From Leptodontidium sp. MPI-SDFR-AT-0119 (Eukaryota; Ascomycota; Leotiomycetes; Helotiales; Leptodontidiaceae): a DNA stretch of 64,000 nt. A program made the translations under genes and the position numbers. Positions 23,845 through 37,127 of the stretch are shown here, one piece after another. Positions within the stretch are counted from its first letter, which is position 1. Every line of letters begins with the position of its first letter. Where the stretch lies: assembly GCA_020726505.1 (NCBI GenBank), contig JAHLEZ010000008.1, forward strand, positions 124,001 through 188,000. The letters run 5' to 3'. The notes below the pieces were generated by a model, which made no database searches, was not told the DNA's origin, and worked only from the letters and a program-made list of their open reading frames with translations.

Positions 23845-26100
23845 CGCACTGACGAGCCAGGAAGAATACCGAGCACAACAAAGTCGTCGGGACAGAGAAG
23901 TGTTTTGGAATTGAATTATGATCTGCAGAGAATTCGGAACGCAAGAAGGAGTGAAAGGTGCTCGATTGGTCTTGCAAAACCGGCCTTTGAATACTAAATA
24001 GATATAAGAAACGATCCCCGAATGCAACTTGAACGAAGTCAGCAGCCACTGTCCACCTACCAAAACGCCATGGTAGCCATTGGCAAGGGGTGATCAACCC
24101 GGGGAAGGCACTGCAGCCGATCAGAGATTAAAATGAACGGTGTGCTTGTCTCCTATTTGATCATCACAATAAAAACAAAACAAGAATCCTACCACCTCCC
24201 TTCCCTCCAAAATAACGTCGAGAAAATAAAATAGACAGGCAATGGGCTGCTTTGGCTCCGAGTTCCAGATTATCTGTGTTGCCGCTCGAGCCGACCTCAT
24301 TCATATGCTGCAAACGCCACAGCTATCACTGGAAGCTTCCCCGCCAGCCCTTTCGTTCAGCCACCTCTCCTCAAGTGGAAGCGAACGACCTGTTCGTCGT
24401 CTTCATCGGCGATGCAGACGAATCGAAAATCCGCGGAAGCGGATATCCTGCAAGATGCACGCACATGGCGGTGAAGGGCGCATCAAAGGATTCGAGGGCT
24501 GACAATCTCGTGCCGCAAGAGATCCAAAAGGACGAGACAGCCAATGCAAAGAGACGGCACCACCCCAATTGGCCAAATTACTTCGTACGTGCCCAAATAA
24601 TCCCACCTTTTGCGTCTGTGCGGAGTACGAGAATATGCCACTTTACATGGGGTATCAACCAATGAGCCGATCCGATTTGTCCTTTTCCATCTTTAATTAG
24701 TAAAATCTGGGTCATTTAGCACAGACGTAAAATGTCAGATTATTACGCCCTATACCAGTACGAGGAGAACTATCTCATAGCATTGACTAATTGTCTTGCT
24801 TCTGACCCGTGCAGAAGTGGCGGATCCCAGCCACGTTCGTGCCAAAATATCCAAGGAAAGTGTGGCAAACGGCAGTCGGATGCTTCCAGAATTCCTGGAA
24901 TTGAGAAAGCTTAATGTGATGTTGTGCTGCGGTGTCACCTGCATGGCTTCCCCAGTTTCTGCACGCGTGGTAGCGGTGTGCTAGGTACAGGTAGAAATAG
25001 ATGCGCTGTCTACGACCACGTTAAAATTTCTTTTGCATTGCACCTTCTCTTGCTCGTGCCATCCAATAAACCAATCTCTCAGCCGACCATAACCTACCTT
25101 ACTCCCCTTTTGGTCCACGTTGCTGTTATTAGCACCGCGCTCGCTAGCACTATTGGCGTTAACAGTAAACACGTTGACCAAAAGGTCGGGACGACAAGCG
25201 GTTTCGTAACTAGTCATCTAGCTCCCCAGGGGACGGCTCAGGCTTCCGGCATTTTACCTGCACCGGCACTGGCACTGGCACTGGCGCCACTGACGGTTAG
25301 TGTTGCTTTCAAACGGCGACGATGGACGGATCGAGTTCTCCACCTCCACCTCCTCGGCCCTGCGGCGTTGACTCGTTTAAAGCACAAAACCGCCCTTGTG
25401 GAGTTTCTTGTTGACTATTCTGACCACTAACATCAAAATTCGCGACTCCGCCCTCCTTGGAAAGAGCATATCTAAAGTGCTGTACTTGACCGTGGAATGG
25501 TATCCGATCAAGATTTGAAATTGAATTTTGTAAATGATATTGCTTTGATCTCGGAAGCTGACACGGCACGATTATGTCTCAAGGGGGCGGGGGATGACAC
25601 AGGCTTGCACACGCCTCACTCAAAAGCCTGGTCCTTTCCAAAAAGGGCTTCTGTGAACCTGCCTATGAGGATGCCTCCCTTCCTCCCAGGTTGTCGGACA
25701 GCCAATTGCTTCTGATGTCCGATCTTTATCCCAGAAAAAAGATATAAATGTTGCATAGATCTGAGGGTTTTTATTGTATTGAATGTGATAAGGAAGGAAT
25801 TAACCGTCGTACGCCAAAACTAAAACAAAACAAAATGATTAACTTACACTCTCCAAATTCCTCGATCCGTCCCCACAGACCTGAGTCTTACCACAGACGA
25901 GGGGGAAGACAGGAGCGATGGGTGGTCCGATCTCATGAGACAAAGTCGGTAGCGTGAGGCGACCTAATAGCCGCAGAGACCCTCCATCAGCTAGACTATC
26001 TCAATGCAGGGGTTGATAGCGTCCCTAGAAGGTAATATCTATAATACGAGTGCAAATGAGGTTAACAAACTGCATTCTCTAAACCACAGAGTAATCTTAA
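23845..26100. other. Intergenic region with a short hairpin
   Basis: About 2.2 kb of normal composition without a convincing gene. Long open frames at 24252-24665 and 24924-25430 (plus) overlap frames on the other strand and have no domain I recognise; the latter runs through an inverted repeat and a CTGGCA microsatellite near 25265-25285, which argues against real coding. Confidence 0.4.
25106..25185. repeat. Imperfect 80-bp inverted repeat
   Basis: CCTTTTGGTCCACGTTGCTG on the left pairs imperfectly with CACGTTGACCAAAAGG on the right; CCGACC (25083) and GGTCGG (25184) may extend it. No target duplication is obvious, so it may simply be a hairpin. Confidence 0.5.
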
Positions 26101-27104
26101 CAGCTTTTAATAGGATATACCTGAAGAAGTAAAGTCGCAAGATGAGAATAATTAACGAGGAATACGAGAAGTCGGAGGCGAACCTCGTGAACCGTCGCTA
26201 TATGATTCTTAAAGAGTACTACGCCGTTAAGTATTAACTCCTGAGCATTATAAATAAGGTATTAATAATTGATTCGCTACTCTATTAATACGTTACGTAA
26301 GTGAACATTTTCAATATAATCTCATATATATAAAGGCTAACGAAATTTGCGCGCTTTATAATTATATAAGAGCACTTTATTATTAATATAAAATATAGAT
26401 TAAGTCTTTTAGTAAATAAGTAAAAATTTATTAACTAACAAAAGAGGATCGAAAGCGAAAGTAAGAGTAAGGGCGTAAGCAAGAGATTCACTTTTAAGAG
26501 AATCCTTATAAGTTAAAGCGGATTATTGCTAACGAGTTATAAGTTCATTTTATAAAACTAGCGGGATTTTAAAGTTCATAATAAATACCTTTAAGTAACA
26601 ATAGCTTGAGAGCTAAAGTTTTAAAGAAATTATAAAAGACTAGTTATAATTATATTTGTTCCACGAGGTAATATTTAATAATAAGTTTAGCTTCCTCTTT
26701 TATAATCTCGTTTAGAGACTTATTCAATTGACTTTTTATTATTTTATTATTAATATAAAAGAAATAATTTTTTTTATATTTAGCCTTAAGTTTATTTTTA
26801 AAGCTTTTTATTATAGCCTTAAATTGTTAGCCGAGTTTCTTATACGTCTCTTTCATCTCCTTAGGCGATCGATTAATAAATTTATACTTTTACTTAATCG
26901 GGGTATATAACTCTTTAACTTATTTTTTTAAGGATAATAATCTTTAAATTTATAACGAGGAGTCTATTTATTACTTTTTAAAGAACTTCCTTTAGAGCAC
27001 TAAAGTTATATTAAATAATTATTCAAGTAAAGGCTTAAGTTAGCTTATTATTAATAATAATTCTTTTACTATTTTATAAATAAGTAATTCTATTAAACGA
27101 TATA

Positions 27105-27196
27105 CTCGTCGGTTTCCTGACTTTTTTTGGAAAATTACCGACCTACGCCAGCAGGTCGGAACCACCAACTTCGACATACCAGCAACTTCAACACGA
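27105..27196 (+). repeat. Left terminal inverted repeat of the pogo-like element
   Basis: 92 bp, pairing with 30521-30612; it contains CCAGCAGGTCGGAACCAC close to its centre. Confidence 0.85.
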
Positions 27197-27599
27197 CGAC
27201 TTAATCAAGGAATAACTTTTTTACTACTAATACGATCGACTTAAAAGTTGGACTATTAAATCCGGAATAAAATTTTATATAAATCACACTTTAGATGACG
27301 TCATTTAGTTCACGTTATATGTTGTAATTAAATGGACTAAGCGAGAATTTAGAGTCTCGCAGGGTAAAAAACACAGAAAATATTAACTTCTACGTCTAAC
27401 TTCTTAACCCCTTTATAGATTTTAATAAAAGAGATCTACTAGATATATTAATTAGACTTATTCTAATTGATTCCGAGATTTATAAAACTATTATATAACG
27501 TTTAGTAGCAAAAAAGAAGTAGTTGTATTAAAAATATAAGTTTTAGTGTCCTCGCTTATGTAATCTAACATCTAATCCTTCTAACACTAACTTAGATGC

Positions 27600-30084
27600 C
27601 CCTCAATTGTAATCATCGTAATCTACAGGCCCACCACCACTATTATCACTCAAATTGACGTTAGAATCGGAATCAATAGACAAATCTAACTCTAAGGGGC
27701 TCTTAATATCACTGCCATCTTCTTACTCGTCGTCGCTAAGTATCTTAATCGCTTTTTGTGTTAGTCTCCTGGCGCGAATTAGTCTTTGGGATACGGCTAT
27801 AACTACAGGCTCTTGTTATATAGCCTCTTCCTCTTCAATTATAGTCGATTTCCGACCTCTAGGCTTCTTTCCAGTACTAATCAGCGCTTATAACCTTATA
27901 GCTTTGTCAAGTTTATATTGTATTTTAGCCTAAGCTTTCTCTTCTCGAATATGTGCCTTTTCTGTTCTCTTTTAAACCTTTATAGTTTCTTTCTCTTCTC
28001 TTTTTCGCTATTAAGCTAGAGCTTTAGTAACTCTCTCCTCTTCTAACTTTAATATATTTCTAGTAATATTCGCCTCTCTTTAAAGCTTCGCAAGTTTAGA
28101 CTCCTAGGCAGTATTATTCCTCTCGTCGATAATTCGCAACCCTTCTCTAGAAGAGATTACGCGGCCCCCACCGCGAGGTTTTACTCTCTTAGCACTATCT
28201 TCGTCATTTAGTACAAGGGAATTGCTTCTCTAGGTACTATTTAGAACCGTAAAAGTGAGCTCTTAGCGCGCGGCGTCGGCTATAATAATATTAACTATAC
28301 TACCTTTACGGAACTTCTTATTAGAGAGACGCCTTAATAGTAACAATAATATATCTTTATAAGTATCAAGAAATTTGGCGTGTACATTGATTCCTTTAGC
28401 TCTATATAAGGTACTAAAAAATAGCGTTTTTCTGTACTAACGTGGATCTTCCGCTGTACCTTCGAGCCTATAATTCCCGTAATCTTCTAGACCTCTAAGT
28501 TATAAAGGTTACTCTAAAGTCGCCACCACGTCTAGTAATTCGTCGATATAAGAGCTTGTTAATAGAGCTATTAAATCTATTATAATATTAACATCTCTGT
28601 CACGTGGGAGCTATAGGAGCTTTATTTTGTCCTCTGGCTCATTATTAAAAGCTCTATTATCTTAAATCCACGGAATATAGTCGTATTCTTCGTCTGACGT
28701 AGTCTCGGCCTCCCAGAATTCGTTATTAGCTAGTATCTAGCGTGATATATACTCGTTAGATACAAGGACATTAATTGCCGTGGCTAGATTGCCCGGGGTA
28801 TAGTTATACACCTGTCCGCCTATATCTTTACCGCTTATTTAAGTATCCTAAGTAAGCTTAAAAGCTATGTTAATAACATCCGGGTTCAATAGCTATATAC
28901 TAGTGCGCCTAAAGGCTAACTAAATTGTCTCTTTCTTAAAAGTTTTGGCTCTAATCTGATTAAGGTATTAAAGAAAGGTGTATTTAGTAAAGGAGTTGTA
29001 ACCGTCTCTAATTCTATCTTTAATTACTCGGCCATGCCAATGCTTTTCGGACTAGAAACAAGTAACGTCGAGTGGTTATGTAGTATATATTAAGTAAGTA
29101 ATTAAATAAAAAGGTATAATCTTTAGTTACTTACACCTAGAGATAAACTCATAAGTTATATGACTACTATAGCCATTAAATATTAAAAGACGCCACTAGC
29201 CTTATTAGCGGCCTTTAGTTTGTTAGTTAAAGTGTTTAAGCTACTTTAATACGAGCTCGTCACTTAAGTACCCCTTTTTATTATAAGAGATCTTTGTGCC
29301 TAGTAGTAGGTTATTATTAAACATCTTCTCTAAGTAGACAGCCCCCGGCATAATAATATAATAATCAATGGCATAGCCAGCCACAGAGATATACTCAATG
29401 ACTGACACAGACTCGCGGTCGACCGGGTCACGTGTAAAGACCTAAAACAGTCAATACGTACTTAGTCATTAAGATAAGCTATTTTTTAGTAAGAAAACGT
29501 ACTTTACAGATGTTCTTATACGTAATAACCGTTATACTACTAATACACCCGACCTTAAAGCTAATTTCGTTTATATTAAAGATATCTTTCTAATATATTA
29601 AGTATTTGGCTATTACTGCAGTTAACTTCTCAAAGCAACTAGTGATATCTTTAATCGTCATATAATCTTTACGCTTTTAGTCTATTAGAGTAGTCCGTAA
29701 AGTATAATATCGGCCAGTAACGTCTATTCTGTCTACCTATCTTCTAGCCTAATTCTGTCTAATTCGCTAGAATATTTTCATGAAGAGACTTAATATTATA
29801 GTTACAGCGGCAATAATCATATTATATCTTATAAGAAAGCCTCTCTCAATAGCAGTATTAATATACTATATTAGAGACGCCTCTTGAGCCTCATTCAACT
29901 TTTTGTTGTGATCCCTATTCTTAGCTAACGTCTTAGAAATATCGCTCTTCTTGTAACGACTATTTAACGTAAAGTAGCTAACTCCACGGAAAACGCTAGC
30001 GGCAATACGTAAACTAGTAATATCAGTGTCCTCGGGGTTCTTATATGCCGCCAAAGCAGCCTGAATCCTAGCTTCCTGGCTCAT
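27600..30084 (-). pseudogene. pogo/Fot1-like transposase, heavily mutated
   Basis: At 29866-30084 (minus) an open frame begins MSQEARIQAALAAYKNPEDT and shows the N-terminal psq/CENP-B-type helix-turn-helix of pogo, Fot1 and Tigger transposases. Farther along the minus strand come a DDE_1-like segment near 29340-29450 (ESVSVIEYISVAGYAID), NGYSSHITYEFISR near 29130-29180 (second Asp replaced by Asn in this copy) and, near 29040-29110, a stretch resembling the LQPLDV box. Stops and frame losses are everywhere. The left limit of the gene is a guess. Confidence 0.7.
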
Positions 30085-30520
30085 ATAAGCGGGGGTCTTA
30101 TATTTAGGTATCTTCCGTATACGAGCAATCCTAGCATCTAATAGAGACTTCTTCTTACTCTTCTTAGGCCCTCTATACTTAATTTAAGGCGTAAATTTGA
30201 CTATAGTAAGCGTAATTCGTAGTCTAGATTAAATCGTATATATATAAGTAAGATAAATCGAGTTTTTACGTGTAAGAGGGGAAATCCGGACGCGATTTGC
30301 ACCCCTATTAATGAACTACGGGACGTGCCGAGGTACTAAGACCTACCAAATCTACACCCGAAACCCATATTTAGTTTAAAACAACGCATAATTGACTAGC
30401 CCTAGCCCTAATGCACTAGTGTGGTAATTATACTTTCAGTTACGGCGCATTTTTCTATCAAAAAATCAAGTCAAACGAGCTAGAATTAGATTTTTAAAGT
30501 AATTAAATAAGCCGAAAAGA

Positions 30521-30612
30521 TCGTGTCGAAGTTACTAGTATGTCGAAGTTAGTGGTTCCGACCTGCTGGTGCAGGTCAGTAATTTTCCAAAAAAAGTCAG
30601 GAAACCGACGAG
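30521..30612 (-). repeat. Right terminal inverted repeat of the pogo-like element
   Basis: Reverse complement of the left repeat, ending at the TA duplication at 30613-30614. Confidence 0.85.
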
Positions 30613-31508
30613 TACCTATAATTTTAAAAACAAAAGCACTAAAAGTGAAAATTACTTTAACGTCGTTTATCTTACATATACCGTTTATAAAAGAGACTTT
30701 AGAGAGAGGGTCCTTATGAAAGAGTATATAAAAGTAAACAAATATATAAAAGGGATTATTATAAAGGCTAATATAAAATACTTATATTTAGCCTATTAAG
30801 TTATTTATAAATGCCTTTCTAATTATAAGCCTTAAGACAGTTCCGACACTTTATACTAAACCAATACTTTTAATATATATAAGGCGTTCGTGTATATTAG
30901 TCGTAGTAGCTAATAAGGTTATAATATTAACGTATATTCTTAATCCTCTCACACTACAAATAACACGTCTATTAATTAAGGTATTTATTAATAAAGTTAC
31001 GCTGTAAATAATTGAGCTTATAAGAATATAAATACTTCACTTAATAAAGTAAATTCAATTAGCTTATAACTTTAGAATTTTTTAGCTAGCCTGTAACTCT
31101 AGCCTCCCAAGTCTTATACTTGGCGTTTTAGCTTTGTAACTTTAAGGTGTTTTATGCTATAACTCTAGGGTGTTTTATAAACTGAAGGCTTGCGAATACT
31201 AAACTTAATTAGGCAACTAAATTAACAATAACTTAGCAACAAAGTAGTTATATAAACTTAAAAATGCCCCCTTAATAAAATCATTATTTATACTAATATC
31301 ACTTCTTTTTAGGTTATGAGTCTTCGATAATATCTTTTTTCATTCTACTTTGATCTAATTAATCAGGAGCTTTTATGCTATCTCAATTACACTTATACAC
31401 TTCGTTAACACGCGATATTCTTTAGTTTCGAATTTTATCGATTAGTTCGAGAAGAATTCTATTTTTATTTACTTACTTCTTTGATCCTTAAAATCAATAA
31501 ATTACTAC

Positions 31509-31766
31509 TGTTGGTCCACAGGTCCCTGCATAAGCATACTTCGGTCTGGAGAAAGGGGGTGTGGGTCAAAGTCAGGGGTCGGAGCCTAGCCGGACTAGTT
31601 TCAGTAAACATTCGGTGGGGTTTCGTAGTATATAGTCTAGCTCTCCTCGCACTCTCTTAGAGAATACACACATTTTTAAACCATACATTTATTACTTTGT
31701 CACTATACTCGCATTGGAATATATTCACACATGCGGCGTGGTACATGAACCGGTACTACACTAACA
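31509..31766 (+). repeat. Solo LTR with 5-bp target duplication
   Basis: 258 bp beginning TGTTGGTCCACAGG and ending CACTAACA. ACTAC precedes it (31504-31508) and follows it (31767-31771), a perfect 5-bp target-site duplication. No internal retroelement sequence adjoins it, so it is a recombination product. A second copy lies inverted at 46630-46884. Confidence 0.88.
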
Positions 31767-32419
31767 ACTACACCACCTACTATACCTCTTTCTTCTTCTT
31801 CATAAAAATAAACAACTTATTAGTTGGTTTAATAAAAGGTATAAACTCTTAATAACTTATGAAGAAACTTGAAAATCATTAATAAAATAGAAAGCTGTGA
31901 TTTTTTCTTAAAAATAATATTTCAAAGTTTCTTAATTAATAAAAGGTATTTTACCTTATAACTTTTAATACATAAAATTCACGTAACCGATGACTAATAT
32001 TCAAAAACTTAGACTTTTTCGAGTACCTAAATCCTCTAAAATCTTAAGTTAAATTAACATCTTTAAAAACTTTTTGAAAAATAATTAATATATAAATAAA
32101 ATAGTTTTTAGTAAGATTACTATGGCTAAGCTTAGCGACTCGGCTAATTACTTTATTTAAGCACTTCGTACAATTGTTCTCTTTCCTAATGAAGCTTTAA
32201 TATTATTATTAGAATATATATGATAGAGACAGTTATAAAAAGACGACTTATTAAGAGTTAAGTTAAGACGAATAAATTGAGAACCGCTTTTAAGTTACGT
32301 TAACTTACCAGTAGGCCGCTAAAATAAAGATTTTTTAGTAAAACTATATCTTTTTTCTGCATGAAGTCCAACTGGAACGGAGTACGATTGAACTGGTGAT
32401 CTGACATTCTTTCACTCTC

Positions 32420-34571
32420 GAAACTAATGAGTTTGACCGAGCTTTGAAGCAGATGGTTATTGCTTACGGTAGAACATCGCCAGACACTGCCTCAAGATTT
32501 GACCAAGCAAAGCCAGTCGTGGATCTCATTCAAGACATATATATCTATACACAAACCCCGTTAACGATCCTGTAAAAACTCCTGGCCACTACCTTATACC
32601 ACGAAAGTGCGAGACCAAGTCATACCAAGTTACAGGTCTCGACTTGACATCTAGATCTAGCCTCTTCACCTCCCTGTCTGCTAATGGCGTTAGTATTCTG
32701 ACCGGCGCCAAGGACATCAGGTATGAAGATACGCCAGATCTATCAGCAGCTCAGAAGAGGCTACTTTAATGGCCGCGTACTCTACTTCGGAAAGATGATC
32801 CGACTGTCGTCCTACCTCTGGGCCAGGTCGAATCTCGAGTCGTTCCAGGCCAAGGGTTTGATTTGGTTTTTACTGACAGTCTGTTAGACAGCTCTTTCAA
32901 GCAGTCTTCGAATCCTCTCTTACTAGACAAGAGCATAATTACTGACTAGTCAGGCTGGGGATGGCGGCGGATACATTGCATCGAGAAATCTTATTTTTAG
33001 ATCTCTATTCCCTAGCGATCAACTTGACGGATATTGGATCCCTACTCCACGACTCTATTTCTCTCAGTCCCAAAGCCCTGGTGCGGAACTACATCAGGCA
33101 ATCGAAAATCTCTTCATCCCTGCGAAATATATTAATCCGGTGGGTTCGGTCACGCAAGTGCGGTGTGACGAATACAACCTCTCGATCCTGGATAGCACCG
33201 ACGCACTAGGCAATCGTAGCTCGATTGAAGATCGACTGGCCAACGGAACGGTGAATCCAGGTGGCTTTGATTACCGGGTTCTGCAACCTCGCGTGGTATC
33301 TGATGTGAACAGAAACAGGACCAAGTTTGCATTCGATGCTCTTGGTGCGCTTGTTGGCCAGGCTTTGCAGGGTAAACCCGAGGAGTCTCTCGGAGATAGT
33401 CTCGATGACTTTGAGGCGAACCTTGATGGGAGAGTTATCTTACAGTTTCTTCAAAACCCGAGCGCAGGTGGCATTACCCTTCTTTCTACCGCCACGACGC
33501 GAACCGTGTATGCGTATTCCAGGTCGGCTTCACAGCCGTCCGTGTACCATCAATCGTTTTACCCACGCTACCACAACTTCTGAAGTTGGAGCTGCTCTTG
33601 GATACTTTGATGGTTTTAAGAGACTGATTCAGAACAAGACTCAGGTCAACCCTGGCCCCGTCACCAGCCGAGATGCCCAGAGCAAAATCATGCTCGACAA
33701 TGACGACAAACCGATCCTGACGACGTCGAGCTCCGATCCTAGGTGGCTCACTTTCGGATGGGTTATCTATGACAATAAGGGGAATGCTGTCTGTGAATAC
33801 GAGCCTTACTTCACAGACAAAACTGAATTCGAGTTTGACGTTCGTGTCGGAGCCTGGTATCCAGTTCTACGACGCTCTCTCACGTCAATTTGCGTCCTTC
33901 CTTCCAAACAATAGCTACTCCAGAATCCTCTAGACTCATTAGACCTTGACATCTTACGATACCACTGATACGGTCATGTGTGACCCCCGAACAGATCCAG
34001 ACTTGCAAGGCTACGTCGACCACTACTTTTCGGATGCGTTGAAATTTGCTACTTGGTACGAGAGTCGTGCAGCAGGGCAGGTGGACAACCTGGAGGAACA
34101 GGGAGCTCTGAAAGCAGCCTTCCTCGCAGATGCACCGACAATCCAGTATTTTGACGCCCTCGGAAGAGGCTTTTTGAACTCGACCCAGGTGAAGACCGTA
34201 TTAGATGGTCACGGTCTCAATGATACCACTCAGCCTAGTTACACCAGATTTGATTTGGACATTGATGGAAATACGCTCGCTGTACACGATGCTATGGATA
34301 GAACAATCAAAACATTCAGCTATGACATGATGGAGGGGCCTTCAGAATGTCTTCGGTTGATGGTGGAACGCGGGTTACTCTTTTAAATGTTATGAAGAGA
34401 CCTGTTCGCCAGTGGAACCCGCTGGAGCGTCAATTCAGGTTCGAGTACGACATCACATTTCGTCCACTGCATACTTTTGATCACAACTACCAGCGGCGGT
34501 GCCGAGACACTCGTCCAGTCGCAAATATATGGTGACGCCCATCCCGAGGCGGAGCAAAGGAACATGAAAGG
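32420..34571 (+). pseudogene. Relic of a bacterial-type Tc toxin B/C subunit gene (TcdB/TcaC-like)
   Basis: Several neighbouring frames together resemble the TcB subunit of bacterial insecticidal toxin complexes (SpvB/TcdB-middle plus RHS-like part). Recognisable pieces are LQPRVVSDVNRNRTKFAFDA near 33285-33345 followed by ALG, DSTDALGNRSS near 33196, ATTRTVYAY near 33493, the block around FATWYES and IQYFDALGRG (34050-34170), and RFEYDI near 34436. The 5' part (32420-32960) is full of stops and frames change near 33540, 33900 and 34390; the cocoon and autoprotease ends are not found. Composition is normal, not AT-rich, so decay was by scattered mutation rather than strong RIP. Genes of this kind occur in some fungi and are thought to come from bacteria. 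No functional product is possible from this copy. Confidence 0.7.
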
Positions 34572-35237
34572 TAAGCTTTTCATGACACTGGAACAGTCTG
34601 GCTGCTCCTCGTGCAAAGTAGGGAGGAACAAAATGATCAATTGAAATTGTAAGTCCCTCCGTCGCTTGACAAAGTAATACATCGCCAAAAAGGGCCGAAT
34701 TAAGATGATTGTCTCAGTCCCAACTAGGCAACATGCATGTAGCTCTGTTCCCATTACACCGAAAATGACATAAAGGAAATCGGGGAACGATAAGTAAACT
34801 TGAAACCAATGTTGGTGAGATGAAGATCATATCCGTTCAGCAACTTCCTGTCGATATTACGGAAGACATGCAAGCCATAGGTAACACAAGCATACCCGAT
34901 TCAACTGGAACCCGAGCAGATGTGGTGAGATCGGCAGCTGATCTCTGCAAGGCTTTGCGGAACTTGCAGCGAAATATTAGAAAAATGTAAGTGCAAGTCA
35001 AATGCCAGCGCCGACATTCCCCACAAAGCGCGTCGGAATTCTCCTCTATTCCCGAAACCCAAATTAATGTTTTACTACAGCAATGCAACTAGGCGTCGTG
35101 CTACTCTCAAAGTGTTGCAGACACCTGAAAAATGTGTGGCTGCTGGCAGCAGGTACCATTTCAAAACTGCCGACTTTTGCTTTAAATGCGACCGCTTTTC
35201 TTTCACCACACTCTTTTAAACGTTCACTACTTTCAAA
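34572..35237. other. Intergenic region upstream of the amino-acid oxidase gene
   Basis: No gene supported; contains the promoter and leader of the oxidase gene, with TTTAAA-like A/T boxes near 35179 and 35214. Confidence 0.45.
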
Positions 35238-37127
35238 ATGGGTTTCGTCAAAGCTTCAGCTATTGCCATCGGACTTCTGCTGTTCCCTGGAGTTACATCC
35301 TCTCCTACGCCACCTGTTGATAAGCGTAGCGATTGCAGTCCCAATCCTCGATCAATCTTCATTCGAGAAATCCTTGCAAAGTCAAACTATCCAAGTCATC
35401 CCACTATTCCGACTCCTCCAGATGTTCCTTTGAAAGTTGGCATCATCGGGGCTGGAGCTGCAGGTCTGTATTCTGCCGTCTTACTGGATTCACTTGGCAT
35501 CGATTATGATATCCTCGAAGCATCTGGTCGTGTTGGAGGAAGAATCTACACTTATCGATTTAACGATACGGCATGGAAGGCTTCGACTCCTGATGACCCA
35601 GACTTTTATGACTACTATGTAAGTCTCTTCCTCACTTTCATACAAAATACTGACTTTTAATCAGGACGTTGGCGCCATGAGGTTCCCTGGGATGAAGAGC
35701 TACATGGATCGAATCATAGGCACGACGAATGACTCCTTAATTCCTTACATCAACTCCTTAGTCGAACACCCCAAAGACAAAGTTCAGCAAATTCCTTACA
35801 TCTTCACCGCCCAAAACACCTTCCGCCGGTACAACGACATTCTGCAATACAACCAAGTTCCTCCTACGGCTGATATTTTCGACGCGGAATTGGCAGACAA
35901 CGGGACGGTTGATGCCCAATTCGCAAGGCTTGACCCAACAACAGTTTGGGCAAACGTGACGAATACTCTCACAGCGGCCCTATCGAATGACTTTACAGAA
36001 GGATTCAATCTCTTGATGAATTATGACCAACAGTCTGTTCGAGCTTACCTACTAAGCCAAGGATTTACCAGCCCTCAAGTCGATTGGCTGGAGACCATCA
36101 ACGATGCCACAGACCACTATGACATGTATTCCATGTCCCAAAGTGTCTTAGAAGAGTGGATATTCTCCGAGGCCCCTCTGGATAGCTGGACTTGCATCAA
36201 TGGGGGGATGGACAGACTCACCAATGGAATGCTGCAAATCATCAAGAATAAGCCAATCATGAACACTCCAGTTACGTCAATACTGCCCGCCACGAATCAA
36301 CAATTGCAACTGACGTTTAATGGAACACAAGAAAAGACGTATGCCCACGTCATCTCCACCATTCCTCTCGGTGCGCTCCAAACCGTGGACTTGAGAAAAC
36401 TGGATATCGACTATGCTCAACGACATGCGATCAGAAAGCTCAACTATGACCCTGCCATGAAGATTGGGATGAAGTTTAAGACTCGATGGTAAGACTTCAT
36501 TTGTTAAACCGTCAAGCTCAAAGTTAATTTTGAAACAGGTGGGAGAATCTCCCAGTCCCATTTGAAGGCGGCCAATCTTACTCCGATGTCCCCATTCGTC
36601 GTTGCGTCTACCCAAGCTACGGTGTCAATCTACCCAAAGATACTGCCCCAGGAACCATGATTGCCTCCTACGTCTGGGGCCAGGACTCATCCCGCCTTGG
36701 TGCCCACCTCGAAACCCCCGAATCTCGTGAACGACTCGTGGAGATCACTCTTCAAGATCTCGCTGCCATGAACAATCTCACATACGAATTTATCAGAGAG
36801 CAGTATGTAGATTACCATGCCTGGGATTGGTACCAAGATGAATGGTCTGTGGGTGCCTTTGCTATTTTCTCGCCGGATCAATTCTCAAAGGTTATGCCAG
36901 CACTGATGACGCCAGCTGAGAACGGGCACGTCCATTGGGGAGGAGAGGCTTTGAGCAGCGGTCATGCATGGATTATCGGAGCTGTTAACTCAGCGTATCG
37001 TTGTGTTGTGGAGATTTTGAAGACGGAGGGGAGGGACGATTTGATTGCCGAGCTGGTGAGTAAGTGGGGAACGATTGATGAGGTGGAGATGGGGTGGTAC
37101 ACGACTTCCGATGTTGGAGGACCTTGA
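35238..37127 (+). CDS. Secreted L-amino-acid oxidase (flavin amine oxidase family)
   Basis: Predicted 597 aa, three exons: 35238-35618, 35665-36488 and 36539-37127, with introns of 46 and 50 nt. Both have canonical ends and the phases agree; the second junction restores KTRWWEN. The start gives a signal peptide (MGFVKASAIAIGLLLFPGVTS). The FAD-binding dinucleotide fold reads GIIGAGAAGLYSA near residues 68-80, followed by LEASGRVGGR near 93-102. The substrate-domain block YDMYSMSQSVLEEW and the C-terminal FAD-contact block HWGGEALSSGHAWIIGA are in place. These enzymes oxidatively deaminate L-amino acids to keto acids, ammonia and H2O2 outside the cell, serving nitrogen acquisition or antagonism. 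The reading frame is intact. Confidence 0.9.

Larger units (their letters stand above)
27105..30612 (-). mobile_element. Complete decayed pogo-like DNA transposon
   Basis: A 3,508-bp element with 92-bp inverted repeats starting CTCGTCGGTTTCCTGACT, flanked by TA at 27103-27104 and 30613-30614. The seven differences between the two repeats that I count are all transitions, as RIP would leave. The transposase is on the minus strand. The element is inactive. Confidence 0.85.
26100..32400. other. AT-rich, RIP-like island of transposon remains
   Basis: About 6.3 kb dominated by A and T with TA-rich words and frequent stops in all frames, sharply different from the flanking genes. It contains a complete pogo-like element and a solo LTR, listed separately. 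In 26100-27104, 30613-31508 and 31767-32400 I see no identifiable gene. Near 31080-31190 a short unit similar to GTAACTTTAAGGTGTTTTAT is repeated imperfectly. The composition is that expected of repeat-induced point mutation. Confidence 0.75.

Noticed and set aside
24924..25430. 168-codon open frame on the plus strand
   Set aside because: It runs through an inverted repeat and a CTGGCA microsatellite, overlaps minus-strand frames and has no recognisable domain.
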